Assembly: GCF_020524495.1 (NCBI RefSeq)
Contig: NZ_JAIVLB010000012.1
Span: 17,820 to 81,819 of the forward strand
DNA length: 64,000 nucleotides
Source: Bacillus stratosphericus
GTDB taxonomy: Bacteria; Bacillota; Bacilli; Bacillales; Bacillaceae
Direction of reading: 5' to 3'
Under the pieces are notes generated by a model, which had not been told where the DNA came from, ran no database searches, and saw only the letters and a list, made by a program, of their open reading frames with translations. Below, one piece after another: positions 62,116 to 64,000 of the stretch. The position numbers and the translations under genes were made by a program. Within the stretch, counting starts at the first letter, position 1. The number at the start of each line of letters is the position of its first letter.

Positions 62116-62587
62116 TGCTTTCTAGTACAGTCTGTTTTGTTTGTTCTCTTCTTTCTTCAAGACGAGCTGCAATTGTTTCATCAAATGCTGAGATCATTTG
62201 TGCGGCTAAGAGGCCAGCATTTGTTGCACCGGCTTTGCCAATAGCCACTGAGGCAACTGGCACACCGCCTGGCATTTGAACGATGGATAATAAGGAATCC
62301 AGCCCATTCAGTGCCTTTGATTGAACGGGCACACCAATGACCGGCAGTGTCGTTTTTGCTGCGACCATCCCCGGTAAATGTGCTGCGCCTCCAGCACCGG
62401 CAATAATGACTTTTAGTCCTTTACCTCTTGCTTCAGTCGCATATTCAAACATTAAATCAGGTGTCCGATGTGCGGATACTACCTGTTTTTCATACAGAAT
62501 GTCTAGTTCCTCTAAGATATCGCACGCATTTTTCATTGTTTCCCAATCAGATGTACTTCCCATGATGACACCTACAAGCGGCTTCAT
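62099..62587 (-). CDS. purE: N5-CAIR mutase PurE
   Basis: First gene of the operon, 162 residues; converts N5-CAIR to [15 protein letters not shown] and VVSAHRTPD (catalytic His) are present, followed by [12 protein letters not shown] and GVPVQSK. The start [10 protein letters not shown] at 62587 follows AAAGGTGGGG. The ORF could extend to 62722, but that part is the terminator and leader, not coding. Confidence 0.97.
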   Translation of the reverse strand: MKPLVGVIMGSTSDWETMKNACDILEELDILYEKQVVSAHRTPDLMFEYATEARGKGLKVIIAGAGGAAHLPGMVAAKTTLPVIGVPVQSKALNGLDSLLSIVQMPGGVPVASVAIGKAGATNAGLLAAQMISAFDETIAARLEERREQTKQTVLESSDQLG

Positions 62588-62670
62588 TTTGTCCCCACCT
62601 TTAAGCTGATATTCGATTTTGTATCGTTTGACACGCTCCCCAAACCTAAGCAGCTTGTCAAACGCCGAAC

Positions 62671-62718
62671 AAAAAGACCCGATTTGTATTGCATTGTTAG
62701 GAAGCAACACAAACCGGG
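62671..62718 (-). terminator. Riboswitch-controlled terminator in the pur leader
   Basis: On the minus strand a 15-bp stem (arms 62718-62704 and 62692-62678, with two G-U pairs) with an 11-nt loop is followed by TCTTTTTG. It lies between the aptamer and purE. Purine binding to the aptamer is expected to favour it, as in the B. subtilis pur leader. Confidence 0.88.
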
Positions 62719-62770
62719 CCATGGTAAGCGCTGTTCGCTTTTAAAAAGCCATGTCAGTTTTGTTCACTAT

Positions 62771-62840
62771 CCTGCATAGTCCAGTCATTTATGGTAACTG
62801 GGTAGAAACTTATGGGCCATATTCCCAAGATTATATGAGG
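62771..62840 (-). promoter_or_regulatory. Guanine-class purine riboswitch (G-box)
   Basis: Minus-strand aptamer with the expected elements: P1 (CCTCAT paired with ATG-AGG, one bulged C), AATCTTGGG, the conserved TATGGCCCATAAG, GTTTCTACC, the L3 sequence ACCATAAATG, and a closing GACTATG. The C in GACTATG is the specificity base of guanine/hypoxanthine aptamers (adenine aptamers have U). With the terminator downstream it should shut off the pur operon when guanine or hypoxanthine is plentiful. Confidence 0.93.
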
Positions 62841-62862
62841 TTCGTGTTTTGATTTCATGTTT

Positions 62863-62891
62863 ATCTTAACAACGGATGTTCATGATGTCAA
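62863..62891 (-). promoter_or_regulatory. Promoter of the purine operon
   Basis: Minus strand TTGACA (62891-62886), 17-nt spacer, TAAGAT (62868-62863). This is a strong sigma-A match, giving a leader of about 270 nt to the purE start, similar to B. subtilis. Confidence 0.88.
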
Positions 62892-62895
62892 CGGA

Positions 62896-62939
62896 TTTAT
62901 CGAACAATCTATGAAGTCGTCGTTTTAATGTTCGGATTT
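62896..62939. promoter_or_regulatory. PurR operator: two PurBoxes
   Basis: Box 1 on the minus strand, AAATCCGAACATT (62939-62927), fits the PurBox consensus AWWWCCGAACWWT exactly. Box 2 on the plus strand, TTTATCGAACAAT (62896-62908), matches 11 of 13. The boxes are inverted, 18 nt apart and directly upstream of the -35, the arrangement bound by Bacillus PurR (repressor relieved by PRPP). Box 1 overlaps the yebG stop. Confidence 0.88.
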
Positions 62940-63138
62940 AGACTATTTTTCCTTCAAATACGATTTTTTTCCCAATCGGAATGATCTGAATCGACCCATT
63001 TTTCTTCTTTTCCTGAAAGATCGGCTCCTCCATTCGACGGACAGGCGAGTAGCCTTCCTCTGCCATCTGGGACAACACTTGATCAATCGTCATGTTGTCT
63101 TCTACATAGAATCTCTTCTTCTTTGGTTTTGCGGTCAT
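62938..63138 (-). CDS. yebG: NETI-motif protein YebG
   Basis: A 66-residue basic protein of the NETI-motif family, matching B. subtilis YebG by size and position upstream of purE. It starts [17 protein letters not shown] and ends [12 protein letters not shown]. It overlaps yebE by 4 nt. No function is known. Confidence 0.88.
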   Translation of the reverse strand: MTAKPKKKRFYVEDNMTIDQVLSQMAEEGYSPVRRMEEPIFQEKKKNGSIQIIPIGKKIVFEGKIV

Positions 63139-63689
63139 TCTTTAATTCTCCTTTTCTTCACAGCCTTCACCCAGAAGCCGCCATGAATCGATTTGGGCTC
63201 ATATGAGATAATAAACGCCTTTGAATCAAGCGTTTTAATCGTTTCATATAATTGCAGTTCATATTTTCTCGGTGTTAAAATTTGCATCGCTGTCCGGTCT
63301 CCTTCAAGACCGCCTACTACCCAGTTGGTGACACCATATCCCTTTTCTCTCAATTGTCTTGGGAGATCTAGATCCAATTCTTTTGTAATCACATTCACAG
63401 TAATGTAGCCAAGTGCCAGCTTCTCTTCAATTTTCATCCCGACAATGATCCCAATCCCATAACCTATTGCATATGCAATGACATTTTGTACTTGATCTAA
63501 GTTATCGAGTACGATACTTAAACCAATGACATAAATGAGCATTTCGACTGTACCAGCAAAAGCAGCTACGTACCGTCTGCCTTTCATTGTTAAAATCAAA
63601 CGCATGGTGGAAAAAGAGACATAGACAATGTTAATCACTAAAATGATTAAAACCATGGTGAACGCATTGGATAAAAGTAGTTGAAGCAC
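63135..63689 (-). CDS. yebE: UPF0316 (DUF2179/DUF5698) membrane protein YebE
   Basis: Membrane protein of 184 residues, the length of B. subtilis YebE. Three hydrophobic helices in the first 95 residues ([25 protein letters not shown] and [15 protein letters not shown]) precede a soluble C-terminal domain. The GTG at 63689 is chosen because GGGGGTG lies 6 nt upstream and it gives the family length; an earlier GTG at 63707 would add six residues. The role is unknown; some family members in other species bind nucleotide-type ligands. Confidence 0.88.
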   Translation of the reverse strand: MLQLLLSNAFTMVLIILVINIVYVSFSTMRLILTMKGRRYVAAFAGTVEMLIYVIGLSIVLDNLDQVQNVIAYAIGYGIGIIVGMKIEEKLALGYITVNVITKELDLDLPRQLREKGYGVTNWVVGGLEGDRTAMQILTPRKYELQLYETIKTLDSKAFIISYEPKSIHGGFWVKAVKKRRIKE

Positions 63690-63731
63690 GATTCGCACCC
63701 CCTGCACTAAAAATCAAATAAAGCACCCCAT

Positions 63732-63760
63732 ATTCTACTAGAGAACAAACCTTGATACAA
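63732..63760 (-). promoter_or_regulatory. Promoter of yebE-yebG
   Basis: Minus strand TTGTAT (63760-63755), 17-nt spacer, TAGAAT (63737-63732), about 43 nt upstream of the chosen yebE start. Confidence 0.5.
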
Positions 63761-63854
63761 TCAAATTTGCGCCAGAAAAACACCTATATCTTTTGACAAC
63801 AAGGGAGGATTGTAATACCAAGAGTGTACCCGTTTTTTCCTCTTCTCAACATGA

Positions 63855-63882
63855 AAACCTCCTTTTCAAAAAAAGGAGGTTT
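63855..63882. terminator. Terminator-like hairpin
   Basis: Perfect 12-bp inverted repeat AAACCTCCTTTT/AAAAGGAGGTTT (63855-63866, 63871-63882) with a 4-nt loop. The stem itself supplies the T-rich side in either direction. It separates yebE from the plus-strand gene at the edge. Confidence 0.5.
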
Positions 63883-63885
63883 CAG

Positions 63886-63920
63886 CTTGTAGACAAAGTC
63901 TACAAGCTTTTTTGTATAAT
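63886..63920 (+). promoter_or_regulatory. Promoter and palindrome before the right-edge gene
   Basis: A perfect 9-bp inverted repeat (CTTGTAGAC/GTCTACAAG, 63886-63906) is followed by TATAAT (63915-63920). TAGACA at 63890-63895 could be the -35, although the 19-nt spacer is long. It may be an operator or the end of an insertion element. Confidence 0.5.
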
Positions 63921-63953
63921 AAGGGTAATAACACAATTCTGCGGGGGATGAAC

Positions 63954-64000
63954 ATGTTATCGAAACGTGAAGAAGAGAGAAGAAATCAATTAGAAGTAGT
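63954..64000 (+). CDS. Start of a reading frame, possibly an IS1182-type transposase (partial)
   Basis: Only 15 codons are visible (MLSKREEERRNQLEV). A GGGGGA ribosome site and a good promoter precede the ATG. From memory, some IS1182-family transposases begin in a similar way (MLSK... then a QLEx motif), and the palindrome upstream would fit a mobile element, but the fragment is too short to be sure. In B. subtilis yebD/yebC and pbuG lie in this direction. Confidence 0.35.
   Translation, partial: MLSKREEERRNQLEV

Noticed and set aside
62588..62722. N-terminal extension of purE
   Set aside because: It would place the riboswitch terminator inside the coding region; the ATG at 62587 has the ribosome site and the conserved N-terminus.
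62771..62840. Adenine riboswitch
   Set aside because: The specificity position is C (GACTATG), as in guanine aptamers; adenine aptamers have U there.

Overview
The window looks like a chromosomal segment of a Bacillus of the pumilus group (B. pumilus, safensis or altitudinis) or a close relative. It holds the B. subtilis-type purine operon in its classical order (purEKBCSQLFMNHD), with yebG and yebE upstream of it and the yerA-yerC-pcrB-pcrA-ligA-yerH block beyond. The species call is inferred from gene order and protein resemblance; no search was run.

Region 1 (1-32040, all minus strand, about half the window) is a hybrid NRPS/PKS assembly line and its accessory genes, arranged as one tight operon that reads out of the left edge. 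Gene for gene it fits the amicoumacin (ami) clusters described in Bacillus. AmiA (C-A-PCP-E) would make an N-acyl-D-Asn cap. AmiB is a membrane-anchored ClbP-like peptidase that would remove the cap. AmiE, AmiF, AmiG and AmiH form a hydroxymalonyl-ACP pathway (FkbK/H/J/I-like, with no methyltransferase). AmiI (C-A-PCP-KS-AT-KR-ACP-C) would extend Asn with that unit. AmiJ (partial C-A-PCP) would add the next amino acid, leucine in amicoumacin. AmiK and AmiL (KS-AT-KR-ACP; KS-degenerate AT-ACP-KS-AT...) would build the polyketide that becomes the dihydroisocoumarin. AmiC (BtrH-like) and AmiD (type II thioesterase) are accessory. The last PKS and the self-resistance genes expected for such a cluster lie off the left edge. 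Notable details are an acyltransferase remnant without its catalytic serine in AmiL, an unusual AT signature in AmiI, and half a condensation domain at the AmiJ N-terminus.

Region 2 (32041-32986) holds the cluster promoter and a decayed MFS transporter gene at the boundary.

Region 3 (32987-42396) holds yerH, ligA, pcrA, pcrB, yerC and yerA, all minus. Between yerA and yerC, where B. subtilis has yerB, there is only a remnant. Another remnant lies between pcrB and yerC.

Region 4 (42521-49658) contains a small DUF2892-like gene, the lysine-degradation-type genes yodQ-yodR-yodS-yodT, a divergent PucR-type regulator, an ablB/yodP-type acetyltransferase and a small membrane protein. The lysine 2,3-aminomutase gene usually linked to these is not in the window.

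Region 5 (49744-63707) is the 12-gene purine operon. Its control region carries two PurBoxes, a promoter, a guanine-type purine riboswitch and an intrinsic terminator. yebG and yebE follow. At the right edge a plus-strand reading frame begins behind a strong promoter and a palindrome, possibly the first codons of an IS1182-type transposase. No rRNA, tRNA or CRISPR array was seen.
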